From NCBI GenBank assembly GCA_026027325.1, contig JAMSLZ010000007.1:1860001-1924000 (forward strand): a stretch of 64,000 nucleotides of DNA, written 5' to 3'. The position numbers and the translations under genes were made by a program. Under the pieces are notes generated by a model. The model worked only from the letters and a program-made list of their open reading frames with translations. It did no database searches and was not told the origin of the DNA. Positions within the stretch are counted from its first letter, which is position 1. Each line of letters starts with the position of its first letter. This DNA comes from Actinomucor elegans. Taxonomy: Eukaryota > Mucoromycota > Mucoromycetes > Mucorales > Mucoraceae. Of this stretch, positions 35,498-47,330 are shown one piece after another.

Positions 35498-35652
35498 ACT
35501 GCGTGTGTGATAATAAGAAGATGATGGTAGAGAGAAAAAAAAAAAGAAAAGATACAGAAAGGAAAGGTTTAAATACTTAAACACGGTAGGGGTTTTAACG
35601 CTCGGTTAAATAGCTTACTAACGTTTTTTCTCATATCAAAAATGTTTATAAT

Positions 35653-36641
35653 TTATTGATTCTTTTCAAACGTTAATCTTTTTTCATAATATTCGATCAG
35701 CTACATAATAAAGCGTTAGTCCGTAGTTTTGATTGCGATCTTTATACTTACAGCCATAGGATTCTTCCTGCCCACAAAAGACGTCTGATATCTAGCCAGT
35801 TTACCGTCAGACCTATAGAGGAAAACAAGACGCGTTATGAAAGAAATTACAAAGTACCATGTCGAACTTACCATCTAACAATGGCATATAATTTCTTTCT
35901 ATCATCGCCGGTTCTGACAGTTTCAACTTTTGCCACATCTTCCCAATTTGAGTTTTGTCTAAAGGTCTCGTCTTCAATATCAGATTCGGAATAGTCAATT
36001 TCATCCTCGCTTGAAGCAGAATTGACATCTGATTCATTCTCTGATTCTGTATCTGCCAATAATCAGTTTATCTCGAAAGAAAAAACAAAAACAAAAAACA
36101 AAATGTAAAAGTTTACCTGGTTCAGCAGCCTTTCTTTTCTTTGCAGGAGGAGACTTGGGAGTCTTTTGCTTTGTTTTTTCCGCTTTGGACACACTTTCTT
36201 GGCTCGCTTTCCTTGATGGTCTACTGCCCTTTGAAGATTTGAAATCATTGATTTCCCGGAATACATCTTTGCGTTTTTGTTGACCTCCCTTAGTTACCCA
36301 ATACTCATCCACCAAGTCTTCGGCGTTTTCACTGCCTACAATGGTTAATACGTCTAACCCAAAGCTCTTTTCACAAGACACCTACACTGATTCGCTAGGT
36401 TCCCATGTATTTTCTGTTGAAGCATAATTTTTCCATTTAACAAAGTAGAACAGTATAGGTTTTTTCTATATACGTATAGATAAGTTAAAGAAAAAGGGGC
36501 GAGATATAATCAAAAAGAATTGTTAATAAGAAAAAGACGTACTTGTTTTCCTTCATATTCAATCTTGTGTGATACGATACGCTCGACCTCGTACTCCTCC
36601 TCTTCACTTTCTACTTGATGTCTTTTGCTTTTTCTTGCCAT
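35653..36641 (-). CDS. HP1-type chromodomain / chromoshadow protein
   Basis: Heterochromatin protein that binds methylated H3K9 through its chromodomain and dimerises through its chromoshadow domain. Exons: 36641-36543, 36465-36386, 36331-36117, 36052-35872, 35812-35752, 35700-35653; 684 nt, 227 aa. The chromodomain (about 17-72) reads EEYEVERIVSHKIEYEGKQ, then FYFVKWKNYASTENTWEPSE and, after splicing, VENAEDLVDEYW. This junction is reached only with the GTAGGT donor at 36385 and a CAG acceptor at 36332; reading through gives an immediate TAG. A Lys/Ser/Pro-rich hinge follows (KQKTPKSPPAKKRKAAEP) and an acidic run. The chromoshadow part is DDRKKLYAIVRW, SDGKLARYQTSFVGRKNPMA, LIEYYEKRLTF. Nuclear. 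A 3-4 residue insert (KKPIL) interrupts the first chromodomain strand region. Confidence 0.93.
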
Positions 36642-37629
36642 TGTAAAATAATACTAATGTGAACTCAATGAGAAAAAGAAAAGCGCGTAAAATAATCCAA
36701 TTATTAAGTCACTTCTTTGTTTTCGAGAAACTAATGCTGGCCGCATTAAAAGCAGTCTCGTTTTCTTCAGTATAAAGTTTAAATCAACACTATAGGAATG
36801 ATGTATTTATTGTCAGTGATTATATCCAAGAGAGGGAAAAGCCTTTTTCATTGTATTTTTTGGTTCTTATTAGAGTATATCTCGAAACTTTTACGTGTAT
36901 AACGCGTCTAAATTTCTAGATTTTTGAACTTTATCTTTTTCATTATTTGCAGTTCAATAATAATAATAAAGGCATTGTCAAGCAAAAAGTATACAGAAGA
37001 TGCTTGAAAAGATTAACTTGCACATCAAATGGCGTAAAAAAGTATGTTATACTTAAAAAAAAAAGTAAAGATTTCCTTGAGAAGGCTGTGTTTTGTTTTA
37101 CGTATATCAACCACGCCTTTATATATATATATATATGCAAACAGATACTACAAAAATATATTTGAACAGCTGGGAAATACAGTTATATTATAATTCTACC
37201 TCTAAAATGGCTCTAGTGTCTTCAAAGATACAGAGGTATGTTGCTATTGTGTAATTCCTAATTTTACTGCTGCTTTGACGTTTAAAAAAAATTTGCGGCT
37301 AGATTTTGTTCATAAACCAATGACATAAAACTGTTAATAATTAAATAGCGATACATAGAATTTAATTGTGCATTTAATAACGTTCAAACTGTTCCATATT
37401 CCCCTTGTTTGGTCGAGTTATTATTGATAAGAGTATACTATCTTGTTTTTATGAAATATGCTCATACTTCATTGTGCTTTGTACAGAAAAAAATAAGAAT
37501 TAAATACGATTGCATAATGTTTCTTATGTTAAATCTGTGATATTAAATGTCTTTGTGCTTTGTTTTAATATTTTGGCCAAGGGGGTAAACTAAATGATTT
37601 TTTTGAAATCAATCCTTTTTAACTATAAA

Positions 37630-37707
37630 TCTCGACCAATTCCGATTTAATATCGTATCAGATTACTAGTGCTTTGTCATAATAAGCTACTGCATCTACT
37701 GGAACCA
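37630..37707 (+). repeat. Dispersed repeat family copy (full length)
   Basis: The clearest full copy: TCTCGACCAATTCCGATTTA, ATATCGTATCAGATTACT, TGTCATAATAAGCTACTG, CATCTACTGGAACC. I used it as the reference for the tail. Confidence 0.75.
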
Positions 37708-37800
37708 CTACTTGACTAGATTACAGTAATTATATTATATTTTAGTAATGTATTATGACACACATGCATTGTATACGAATTGGAGTACATGATCAATAGG

Positions 37801-37862
37801 GTTCCTGGTCAATCTTGGTTTAATGACACATTTGATGGTTTATACATGCTCAGAATAAGTTA
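37801..37862 (+). repeat. Dispersed repeat family copy
   Basis: Carries GGTCAATCTTGGTTTAATGA, CACATTTGATGGTTTATA and CATGCTCAGAATAAGTTA in family order. Confidence 0.65.
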
Positions 37863-38458
37863 ATAAATCAGTTAGGATTATAAAATACAGTCGATATATT
37901 GCATCTCTCAACAGTTAACTGCAAGTTATATGGGTTTATACAAGCGCTGCATTTAATCTAGTATTTGGGCCCCATTTAAACTTGTTAACTCGGGTCCTAA
38001 TAGCTTTGATGCGACAAGCAAAGAATGAATAGATCTATTGGAGCCCAACAAATAAAGTTGTGTCAAAAACGATACCTTTACCAAGACGTTGATATTGCTA
38101 AAATGTGACTCAAAAGGCAATGTCACTAAGAGTTTTCTCCATCTTTTATTGGCCTTGGGCGATTAAAGAGCAAATCCATAAAAACGGAACTCCGCGTTTA
38201 ATAGTTTAAAACCATTCCAAATGATTGAGTTGTCGCTAATCAAAAGACATTTGCTTATTCCTCTTAAAGATACACTCATTATTTGCATATACCATATATA
38301 AAAATGCGAAAATAAATATGATTATGTATCGTTATATATACGAAACCTCAATAATAAGAGCATACTTTTTTGTATTAAAAAAAATTAATTTTTGAACGTT
38401 GGGTCCGACGATATTCCTAAAGTCGAATTGTGTTCTCCGTCACAACAGATCTTCTTGT

Positions 38459-38498
38459 TCCAATATTGCATCCGATCAATGTACCTGGGATGAATCGG
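38459..38498 (+). repeat. Probable dispersed repeat fragment
   Basis: TTCCAATATTGCATCCGATC followed by AATGTACCTGGGATGAATC aligns with the family centre but is short and diverged. Confidence 0.35.
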
Positions 38499-38802
38499 TA
38501 TATTTATGCTTGGACCCTACATGACCAACTGCAGCACAATAGGCGAACTGCATCTGTTCAATGATTATGATATACTTTATATACTTCGTATCGTTAGTAG
38601 AGTATTTTATTTTTGGGTGTTCTAGTGTTTTGCTATCCACCCCTTTCTTGGCTTTTTAGTCTTGTTTTTAAAACCAAAGCAATAGTAATCGGTGTCCAAG
38701 ATCGTCTCTTTTAGATAAAAGCTATGCAACTGATGTTGAATAATAGATTGATTTATTGTATGATGATTGATTATATATACATAGATTAAAATGAGTAACT
38801 GT

Positions 38803-39670
38803 CTAGTAAACTGTAGACATATGATACTGTGATTCTTCAAAGTCTTTGATTTGCTGAGCATGTAATCTGTGATGGCGAGCACCATTTGATAGTCTCTTTG
38901 CATAGGCATTCACTACATACGCAAAGTAAATCTATTATCAAAAAAAAAATTAGTAAAGCTGCATATATGAAGCACGTATACTATCTGTACCTGAAGTAAT
39001 TGAACAACGAAGATAATGACACCAAACAGAATACTAAACGTCTTCATTATATGTTCACAATCCTCTTGACTGGTTGCATATTCAGTCATAATGCCAGGAT
39101 ACTTCACAGGTGAATAATAGTCGTTATTTGTACTACTGAATCGAACTGGTGTGATTTCACGTTGTGCGTTTTGAATACCAACAAATCCGACAACTCTACA
39201 AGAATTAATGACATTCTGCTTGTGAACAGTCATTAAAACAAGAGAAACGATATAGATAATCATGGATAATAGACAGTTGATCCAGACAATGACACTGAAA
39301 GCTTTTGAAAATCGTCTCGAATTCTATTTAAAGTGTTAATACAATCATCCGGACAGACGCGTTATCTATTTACAAAACATGAACCAGCTATGCCGCAGAA
39401 ACCACCAAGACAGATAAAGACACTGAATAACAATTCAATGTAATACCATGGTTTTGATGCTTGTCCTGAATAGAACACGATAGCATTTACTCCTACAAAA
39501 CCAGTTGCAGAATAAAACAAATAAATAGCCTACACGGTCGTTTAGTCTATTGTATTGTTGACTTTGATTTTTTTTTTTTTTTTTTTTCTTACAAAGAACC
39601 AGATGGCAATAAAGAAGGTTCCTAATCTCAAAGGAATGAAGCAGCAGCATTTCTCTAATCCAAGTCCCAT
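38803..39670 (-). CDS. Four-TM (tetraspan/MARVEL-like) membrane protein
   Basis: Exons: 39670-39593, 39529-39374, 39323-38991, 38931-38803; 696 nt, 231 aa. The start, MGLGLEKCCCFIPLRLGTFF, places three adjacent Cys just before the first hydrophobic segment, a likely palmitoylation site. Four hydrophobic segments follow: FIAIWFFAIYLFYSATGFVG, YYIELLFSVFICLGGFCGIA, SVIVWINCLLSMIIYIVSLV and ILFGVIIFVVQLLQIYFAYV. A soluble loop between TM3 and TM4 contains Cys (NSCRVVGF and QEDCEHIMKTF) that could pair as a disulfide. The tail is short and His-rich. The topology resembles fungal MARVEL/tetraspan-like proteins of the plasma membrane or endosomes, but I cannot name a specific family. Confidence 0.85.
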
Positions 39671-40083
39671 TTTATGGTATAATGTAAAAGAATGGAAAGG
39701 TACAAGTCAAGAGTAAAAAATAAAGAAAGAAAAAAGAGAGAGAGAGAGAGAGAGAAAGAAAGGAGCGATATTCAATTAGCATGCAACTAAAAATAAGGAA
39801 AGGTAATAAATAACATGTTTAACAAACCAAATTAAGACTAATGATGATTATCCTGCTTTCCTTACAGCGAAACTTCAGCCTCTTTATACTGAAAGGGATG
39901 CCCATTCTTACTTGAGATGCATTCTACCATAAGCGTCTCCAAGAGCCTCAATTGTCTTCCTTCATATCAATAAAGAGCCTTTGGATCAGGCGCAAGTAAC
40001 ACGAATTTCAATTACAATAAGGAACTGTAGCACAATAAACTAACTGGTTAAAGGCAATTTATTACAATCTTTTTGTCTATTAT
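39671..40083. other. Intergenic region between the four-TM gene and the antiporter
   Basis: Upstream of the four-TM gene and 3' of the antiporter. Contains an AG-rich microsatellite at about 39735-39760. No coding sequence seen. Confidence 0.5.
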
Positions 40084-42624
40084 CTAATGCTTGGTGGATG
40101 AACTTGAGGCGGAAAGGGAAGAAGGAGAAGAACTTTCTTGCTGTCTTGTAGTTTCATCTTTTTTATCAATCACTTCTGCTCCCTTGGTATTATCAACTAC
40201 AATAGGATGATCTTCCCAAACTTCTTGAGCACTGGAAGTATCACTATGTGATTGAAACCGTTTAAATAAGAATTTAAATCCATTCTGCCCTTGGTCCTCC
40301 TCTCGCACAGAATGTCTAACCCAACTCTTTTTCAAGTTCACCGCAAGAGCTTCCGTCTTTTCTGTATTTAATACAGGTGTGCTAGTACGCGGTTTCTTTA
40401 GAGGCTCTACAAATCGAATTGCTTGCTGTCCATCCAATGAAACTGCACTGCCACCTCGAATGCCATGGTCAGAAACCGAATCATCAGGCAAGAAATCTTC
40501 TTCTGCTATATCCGAATCTGAATCACCACGACGAAGAGAACGCTGAGGTGGCGGCGGCATTAAAATAGTAGTAGATACATCTTCTTTTGAATATTGCAAC
40601 GTATTAAATAGCGTATTTCTTTCCAGTTCAGTCATAGGTGTATGCACCTGATGGTGCTGCTCTTCATCCAGACCGCGCTTACCGCCGAGCTGCTGCCCAA
40701 ATTGTAACTTGGGCAATCTTAATACTTGATTACTACCAATACTCGAAATTGACAGCGTGCGTGTTCTGATACGTTTGCCCAACTTGAACAGTGGAATTGT
40801 GGTACCATGCACTATCACTGAACAAAAGACAATAAAAAGTACCACTGGACTGATGACCTGTACTGACACAGGCATCTCTTTTCCTTTATACACTTCCTCC
40901 AACTCTTCCTTGGCAATTGTGGATAAAAATACGGCACCAACACCCATAGGACCGAACCATCCACTAAAAATGGCTTCACGGTAAGTTTTCATGGCTGGCA
41001 TCACGGGTTTTAACAAAAGCACAATAGGTAGTCGTCGGAATAATAAGACTAGGATACCAATGACGACTAGACGCCAAGGCGCAAGACCAAGTGCTTCATT
41101 GCCAAACTCTGACCAAGGCTAATGGAAAGATTGAGTTGTTTGCATCTGGCCTATATTCTCAATACTCACAATAATAGCTCCGATATAAACAAAGATGGCC
41201 AAGTTCAACATCATATCAATCACTTCTTGGAAATGTGCTTCTTCAGTTTCATGGCGAAACCAATCATCCCAAGAAAAGGCATTGCCGGCTACAAAACACG
41301 CTAGTAGATCATCGCTACCTGAAAATCCCGTCATACTCATCAAAAAAAGCTATTGGTATCTCAATCAATCAGTATTATTATTTCTCGGCTTCGATTGAAA
41401 CATTTAATACTTACAGCTAGTGCAATTGCAAATGCCAGAAATGAAGGTTTATCAATGAGATGACTAGCAAGAGGTATAAGTACTCTGTATTACTATAGGT
41501 TGTGAGATCTACTTACTTTCTCTCGGACCATTGTAGCACCTTCCTAGCCACAAATCCTACCACAACACCGATAATACAAGACAGAGCGATTTGAAATAAA
41601 CAAGTGATATAAAGCCATTTCCCTATAGCAGTTCCTATATTATCCTCTGATATCAGGAAAATGGCTAGAAACAAGAACGGGAATCCCATGCCATCATTAG
41701 CACCGCTGCAAACATAGATGCATTAGGAGAATCTCTTGATCATGATATGATTATACCTTTCTGCAGAGAGCGCATTCCTGATATGAGCTGGAACATGCTT
41801 TTCTGCAAATCTTCCTTTCACTACTGAATTGGCAAGAATCTAAACTTAAATAGCATAAGTGCAACTGAAGAAAGAAAAAGGGTACATATATCTAATATAG
41901 TTTTACTGGATCAGTTGGACAGATGCAAGCCGATATCACCAAGGCTTCTAACTACATAAGAAGGAAAAAAAAAAAAAAAAAAAAAAAGGTTAGATTCGCT
42001 TGGCACTCTTCAATTGCATTTCTTTTTCTGCCTTGTGCTTTTAATTTCTGTTTTTTACATAGTTAATAGGAGGAACTAACCCCCAGATGAATAGTCCACT
42101 GATCAGCCACATAAACATCATGACGGGTATAAGCAGCATAGCCATTGTCAGCCATTCTTTCTTCAGATAGTATCTATATCAAATGTTTAGTACAATTTTA
42201 CTATTGATTAAATTAACCTACTTTGGTAACTCAATCCCGACAGCCATAACCTAATAGCACGTACACATACATTCATTAAAAATGATCGTTAAAATAGGAG
42301 ATTACATTATTACTTGAATTGCAATGATACATCTTGTGAGTTGTTTTGTGATCTCATCATGGCCCTCCCAGCTGTACGGGTTAAACCCATTTGTCACTAG
42401 TGGGCCAGCTATAATTCCGACGATTACCGCCACCACTATATCATATATAGGTTAATTCTCGCTATAGGAAGCTTTTAATTAAATTCAATTTTACATGCTT
42501 CGGAAAGAAATAATCTTTCTTTCAGGAACATTGAAACACAACCAAAGAACAGTATAAAGCCGCTGATTATTGCAATAGCAATAGTAAATGTAGATATCTC
42601 GCCTGGAATGACATGAATGGGCAT
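40084..42624 (-). CDS. Plasma-membrane Na+/H+ (cation/proton) antiporter, Nha1/Sod2-type
   Basis: Exports Na+ (and often K+) in exchange for H+. Exons: 42624-42495, 42435-42314, 42250-42222, 42173-42059, 41951-41907, 41839-41757, 41705-41517, 41463-41415, 41349-41170, 41118-40084; 1977 nt, 658 aa. The membrane domain (~1-395) has many hydrophobic helices. It carries the fungal signatures VISACICPTDP-ILANSVVKGRF, AHIRNALSAESGANDGMGFP (conserved Asp in the ND motif) and FVAGNAFSWDDWFRHETEEA. The C-terminal ~260 residues are hydrophilic, Ser-rich and acidic, the typical regulatory tail, but shorter than in Saccharomyces Nha1. Exon 3 is only 29 nt. Intron 4 is long (107 nt) with a ~22-nt T run. 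All phases agree. Confidence 0.93.
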
Positions 42625-43018
42625 TGACTTGGATCTATATTAAAGGAGGCAGATCTATATTTTATGCAAAATCAGAAACAATGGCGTAACAAATGAGTAA
42701 AAGAAAGAGAGAGAAAGAGAGAGAGAGAGAGAGGAAATCAACGAGAAACCAGATCAGTTTTTGTAGTGCTGTGCTGAGATTCAATGCGATTTTACGCGGT
42801 GACTGGACGCGATCGCTACTACACGTGCATACAGTCAGTTCAAGGCGTACTCCTATTGATAAAAAACCCCTACGGATACGGGCCATTGATCGTTAAGTTC
42901 ATCTAAGGAGAGTTTAATATATATACAGGCCTGAGATACATAATGCAAAGGTCCTCTTCTTTACACAGGCATCCTTTTACTCTACTTCATACTGTTTTCA
43001 CTGATCACTGATACAACA
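42625..43018. promoter_or_regulatory. Divergent promoter, antiporter / two-TM protein
   Basis: About 390 bp. Contains an AG/GA microsatellite at about 42697-42735. On the plus side, TTTAATATATATACAGG at 42913-42929 is TATA-like, about 95 bp before the 43019 ATG. Confidence 0.45.
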
Positions 43019-43828
43019 ATGAAATCGTTGCATTGCGTTTATAGTAAGAATCGGTTTGCTGATCAATACACGCTTGATCTAGAAGGATTTGTATGTAACA
43101 CTATGGATATCGTGAATGTAACCTAACATATCATCTCTATAGATGAGCCCTCATGAATTCACTGCTACAATCAACACGTTTAATACGGCCGCATGGCATT
43201 ACCCGCCTCCAAATCCATTTGAAGGCTCTGTCGTACTCTACACTTGCTTTTTCGTTACATTCATGTTGGTTGGTGCGATTGCAGCTATAAATCGAATGCA
43301 AGAAAAGAGCCTCGTCCTATTAGCCTTACCATTTGCGTCCTTAGTCTGCAGTAGTTTGATCATATATTATAGAAGAAGACAAAGACGAAGGGTAAGCATG
43401 TACTGACACTTTACATGGATACTTACTAATTTTATTCAAGTTCGAGAGCGCTATGGTCCACTTGTGCTCTTGTATGAATGCTACGGAAAATGTACGCGGA
43501 ATCAACTTTAGGTTAACTTTCTTGACTCCTGAGCAGCAAATTTCGACTCATCCAACATCTTACTATGCAAGTATTTTTTATGACTAGATTATAATAGATT
43601 AATAACTAACATAGTAAACACATACAGGCTATCACCATAGAGTTTGATGATCGCTATAATCTATTGCATCATTTTACTGATAACGCCAGTCATGTATTGC
43701 CAAACTATAATAATCATAGTACAAGTATAACCATTTCGCCTCCTCCGCCTTTATATCATGACTTGGTGCAAGATGAAATCAGTAAACCATCGAATACCTA
43801 TTACCCTAATGAAAAAAGCATGGTTTAA
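43019..43828 (+). CDS. Small two-TM protein, unknown function
   Basis: Exons 43019-43090, 43143-43391, 43441-43566 and 43628-43828 (GC-AG model, 648 nt, 215 aa). An alternative uses a GT donor at 43571 and an acceptor after 43640, giving 212 aa; both keep frame. Visible features: a soluble N-terminus (MKSLHCVYSKNRFADQYTLD), two close hydrophobic segments (VVLYTCFFVTFMLVGAIAAI and LVLLALPFASLVCSSLIIYY) with a short loop, a basic cluster RRRQRRR right after TM2, a soluble domain with LRFLT-like and EFDDRYNLLHHF stretches, and a Pro-rich tail with PPPPLY. Both ends are probably cytosolic. PPPPLY resembles a PY-type motif. I do not recognise the family. Confidence 0.7.
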
Positions 43829-44295
43829 TAATATCTAGTATACTTTTTAGTAATTTAATAAAAGTAGCATTTACCAACGGTTGGTATAGTTTAAAAGTAG
43901 AACCTGATATAATTTACGCGGAGGCATTTATATGCACAATTGATTGTTATGTTATGAATGCTCTGGTGCAATTAGCGATAAGGATACAATAGCTTAAAAG
44001 GCATCATAAATGAATGCAATCTAGCGCCTTTGTGCTTAGTTAGGCTAAAGCACTAGTTCATTCTAAACATGACTTGCTAATCAGACGCGATATACACCCA
44101 TACTATCGAGATTTCTAGAGCTGTTCAGTACCCAGCACCAATCTTAGACATCGATAAAGACGACAACTTTCCTCCCAAAAAAAAAATCAGTAGGGAGGTC
44201 TAGAGATGAACAATTGCTGATATATCGAACAATTATAACATTTGCATAACATAAAAAGTTCTAGTAGACATAGCATTTCTTTTCAGGTGTTGAAT

Positions 44296-44342
44296 ATGTA
44301 CGCATCAGATGTGACGCTGGACCGGATTGGTCAAGAGATTTA
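44296..44342 (-). repeat. Dispersed repeat family copy, left half
   Basis: Reverse complement reads AAATCTCTTGACCAATCCGG, TCCAGCGTCACATCTGATGC, matching the left half and centre of the family. Confidence 0.65.
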
Positions 44343-44462
44343 TTATAGATAACTAATTTAAGTCCAATCTATATGATTCACAAGTGATTATTGAAAAATA
44401 AATACACAAGCTCTATTCACTCCAAATATATATGTATATATATATATATATATTGAATATAA

Positions 44463-44530
44463 GGCTCAACTCATTCTTGATATGGAATACTTGTCTGATG
44501 CAATGTTGGACCGCAATCGGCTGAGAGATC
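44463..44530 (-). repeat. Dispersed repeat family copy
   Basis: Reverse complement reads GATCTCTCAGCCGATTGCGG, TCCAACATTGCATCAGAC, ATTCCATATCAAGAATGAGT, colinear with the family over ~65 bp. Confidence 0.7.
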
Positions 44531-45753
44531 TACAACTCTAGATTTCCAGACAAGTGAAATGTAAATGGTTTACAATACATTATTAAAATAAAACGCACTC
44601 ATGCCACTATAACCTAATGATGATTTCATTGGAAGCCACAACTCATTATGAACATGTACAATTGATCAAATGTTCCATTTATTAGCCAAATAAAGTGGAA
44701 AATGACCTCAGACGCTCTTGCAATATTTTAACTCCGATATATCTTCAGTAAATATTTCAAGGTTTTAAACGTGTTTTTGAAATACCATAACTAGGTAGTA
44801 ATCATATAGGTCAAATAACTGAAAAGCCTTTTCCCTAGGGTTAGATAAATATAAAACGTGCGAGCTATTACAGGATATACAAAACATCCAAAAACCGGAT
44901 TTTATTACGATAACTTTACCGATATAAACTAATAAATAGCAAATGATATTTATATCATGAGCATAATTAAAATTTACAGTCATTTTGTAAAGAAAATTTT
45001 TTTGTGCACCGATTGATCAAAAGGTCAATTCGATTTTTTTTTTTAACGTTCAAAGCTTCTAGCAGCAGCAGCAGCATTACTGGTTAAATCACCGACAGTT
45101 AATAAAAATGTATGAATTTATCACACTATCACCTGTGCATCATTTTTTTTAATAGATTTAATGGCCTTTCAAAGGCATATTTTATATTGAAACATTAATT
45201 CTGGAGTTTTAAAATATAAACTTGTATTTTTTTATATTTTTCTTTATATGAAAAAACGTGCAATAACAAAACCCTAGTAGCTTTCATGTTCAATTACCGC
45301 CATTCAACGGAGCTATCATCTATATACAAGCATTTATCAACCCATTGCGGCCGTCTGCGTTAGGTTATAATTATAAAAAGTATAAAAATAACTATGTATA
45401 TGTACATGTATATGTGTTCTGAGAAAAAAAAGCTTTATTTCGGTTGGTTGGCGATGTTGATACAATTTTATGTTACATTATGAACTTGAAGATTTTAGCC
45501 ATCTATATTGAATATCCGCTAGGTCATTTAAATTATTATGATTGGTGCTTTCTAAATCCTATGATGTATTTGCATTGGTCCAGACGCGCTTAGATGAATA
45601 ATTACCACTCAAAATAAGCAGTGCAAACACGTCTTTTAATTGGTGCTAGACACACACGATATATATAAAAAAAAATAAAAAAAAAGAAGGTAGAAAGTGC
45701 CGTTTTCTTCCTTTCTTCCTTTTACTTCTTTACTCCCTCTTTTATTCGTAACT

Positions 45754-47330
45754 ATGAGAGAACCCAATTTGTGCTTTCCATCTCAAAGTAGAGCAGCTGT
45801 GTGCATTACATCTGCTTTGTACGATAGAAGAGCACTTGATTGTACAGCTACCCTACCTCTCGTTAATTCGCTCACTCATTTAGCTTATTTGACTTCGACT
45901 TCACCTCGCATTAGAGAAATCTTGTGCTTGGATGGTGGATTAGAAAGATTGGTTCGCATCTTGTTTCAAACTTCAAATAGAGCTGACCGTTTAACACTTT
46001 GGAAATGGACTTTAGCTTTTCAAAGTATTGTAAATGTCGGTGTTCGGGGTTCTGAGCAAATTAGAACTAAAGTCGTAGATGCCGGCGTCATTCCTTTTGT
46101 CTTGACAATACTTATTAGCTATACAAAGTCTTACGAAATAGTCAATGGTAAGAAAGAGCCCAAGAAAGGTAAAAACCGATCCATATAGCAAACAATTGAG
46201 TATTATTAAGCATTAATATTATTATAGATTCAACTACTACCACTGGCGGTGCTAATAGTAGTAGTAATAGTAGTAGTAGTAGTAGTAGTAATAGTAGCAG
46301 TAGCAGTAGTGCAGCCGTCGCCGCCGCCACTGTTGCTGCTGCTGCTACTACTACTACTACTACTGATTCTACAAATAGTAATAGTAATATCACTACTAAT
46401 AAAGGACTGCTAGGTAGGTACAATTGTGTGCGTGTGATTAATACATGTAATACATGCAGTATAATCACTTGTCTGTATAATCTCAGCTTTTTCTCATCTC
46501 ATTTAAATTTACTACTATTAGATACATCAACGTCCACAACTTTATCGAATACATCTTCTTCTGTCATAGCACCTATCTGTACCAAAGCCCCTATCAGTTC
46601 AACTCCTACCAATACTGCGAAACAGGTGTTACGCCGTTCAACATTCCCCTATGTCAAAGTTGATCCAGCCATCAGACGTTATAAACGCATTCATAAAGAA
46701 CGACAAGACAGTCAGTTCCCCGAAATTGATAACGTAGTTCACCGAGAAGAAGATGTATTACTATGCTTGCAGCTCTTGGCTTATCTTTCAAAATATCCTC
46801 GTATTCGCGACTTATTCAATACTGCTTATGCCAAGAATGTCTTCAGCGTTGTAGAAAAGTTTTGTCATCGTGTGCATCCAGGTCCTATTCAATACTGGGC
46901 CGGCGTGATCATGCGTAATGCTTGCCGTAAAGATGATACTCGTGGCGGCCGTCGAAGATGCGCTAATATGGGCTGCGGCCAATGGGAAAAAACACCACGC
47001 GAATTTGCTAAATGTAGACGTTGTAGAAAAGCAAAATACTGTTCTAAACAATGCCAATCAACAGCTTGGGGCGATGGACATCGTTGGTGGTGTGTTGAAA
47101 GACATTCTTCTATTGTACGTGATACCGGTGTTCATCAACAGAATCTGAATGCTATCATTGCTGCTAATAGGGCAAATCAAACACAACAAACAGCGCCAAC
47201 GCAGGAGCAAGAAGCTGAAGAAAACCATCACCATCATCACCATAGCAGCGAAACAGCTGCTCAACAACAACAACCTCAACAGCCAACAACGATGCTCATG
47301 GAATTGGCTGGTGTACATATGGAACTATGA
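45754..47330 (+). CDS. MYND zinc-finger protein, Mub1/SamB family
   Basis: Mub1 works with the E3 ligase Ubr2 in yeast, and SamB affects hyphal morphogenesis in Aspergillus; this is the same family. Exons 45754-46168, 46228-46413, 46522-47330; 1410 nt, 469 aa. The first exon begins MREPNLCFPSQSRAAVCITS, RRALDCTATLPLVNSLTHLA and REILCLDGGLERLVRIL, the conserved armadillo-like N-terminal part. Exon 2 is almost entirely Ser, Ala and Thr repeats. Exon 3 has YKRIHKERQDSQFPEID, GPIQYWAGVIMRNACRKDD, then the MYND finger CANMGCGQWEK, AKCRRCRKAKYCSKQCQ, and HRWWC with all Cys/His ligands. The tail is Gln/His-rich. Start chosen at MREPNLCF, the family's conserved first residues. Confidence 0.95.

Larger units (their letters stand above)
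36642..38802. other. Intergenic region with dispersed repeats
   Basis: No supportable gene in 2.1 kb. Two good repeat copies lie at 37630-37707 and 37801-37862, and a diverged one at 38459-38498. Confidence 0.55.
43829..45753. other. Gene-poor intergenic region with reverse repeats
   Basis: No supportable gene. Reverse copies of the dispersed repeat lie at 44296-44342 and 44463-44530, and a short (TA)n tract at about 44428-44452. The last ~90 bp before 45754 are A-rich then CT-rich, a likely leader of the MYND gene. Confidence 0.55.

Noticed and set aside
36332..36390. In-frame TAG in the HP1 chromodomain, suggesting a pseudogene
   Set aside because: A GTAGGT donor and CAG acceptor remove the stop and restore the conserved chromodomain end in frame.
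46142..46468. Minus-strand poly-Leu/Val ORF, looking like a membrane protein
   Set aside because: Antisense of the Ser/Ala/Thr repeat exon of the MYND gene; poly-Leu arises from the AGT/GTA repeats.
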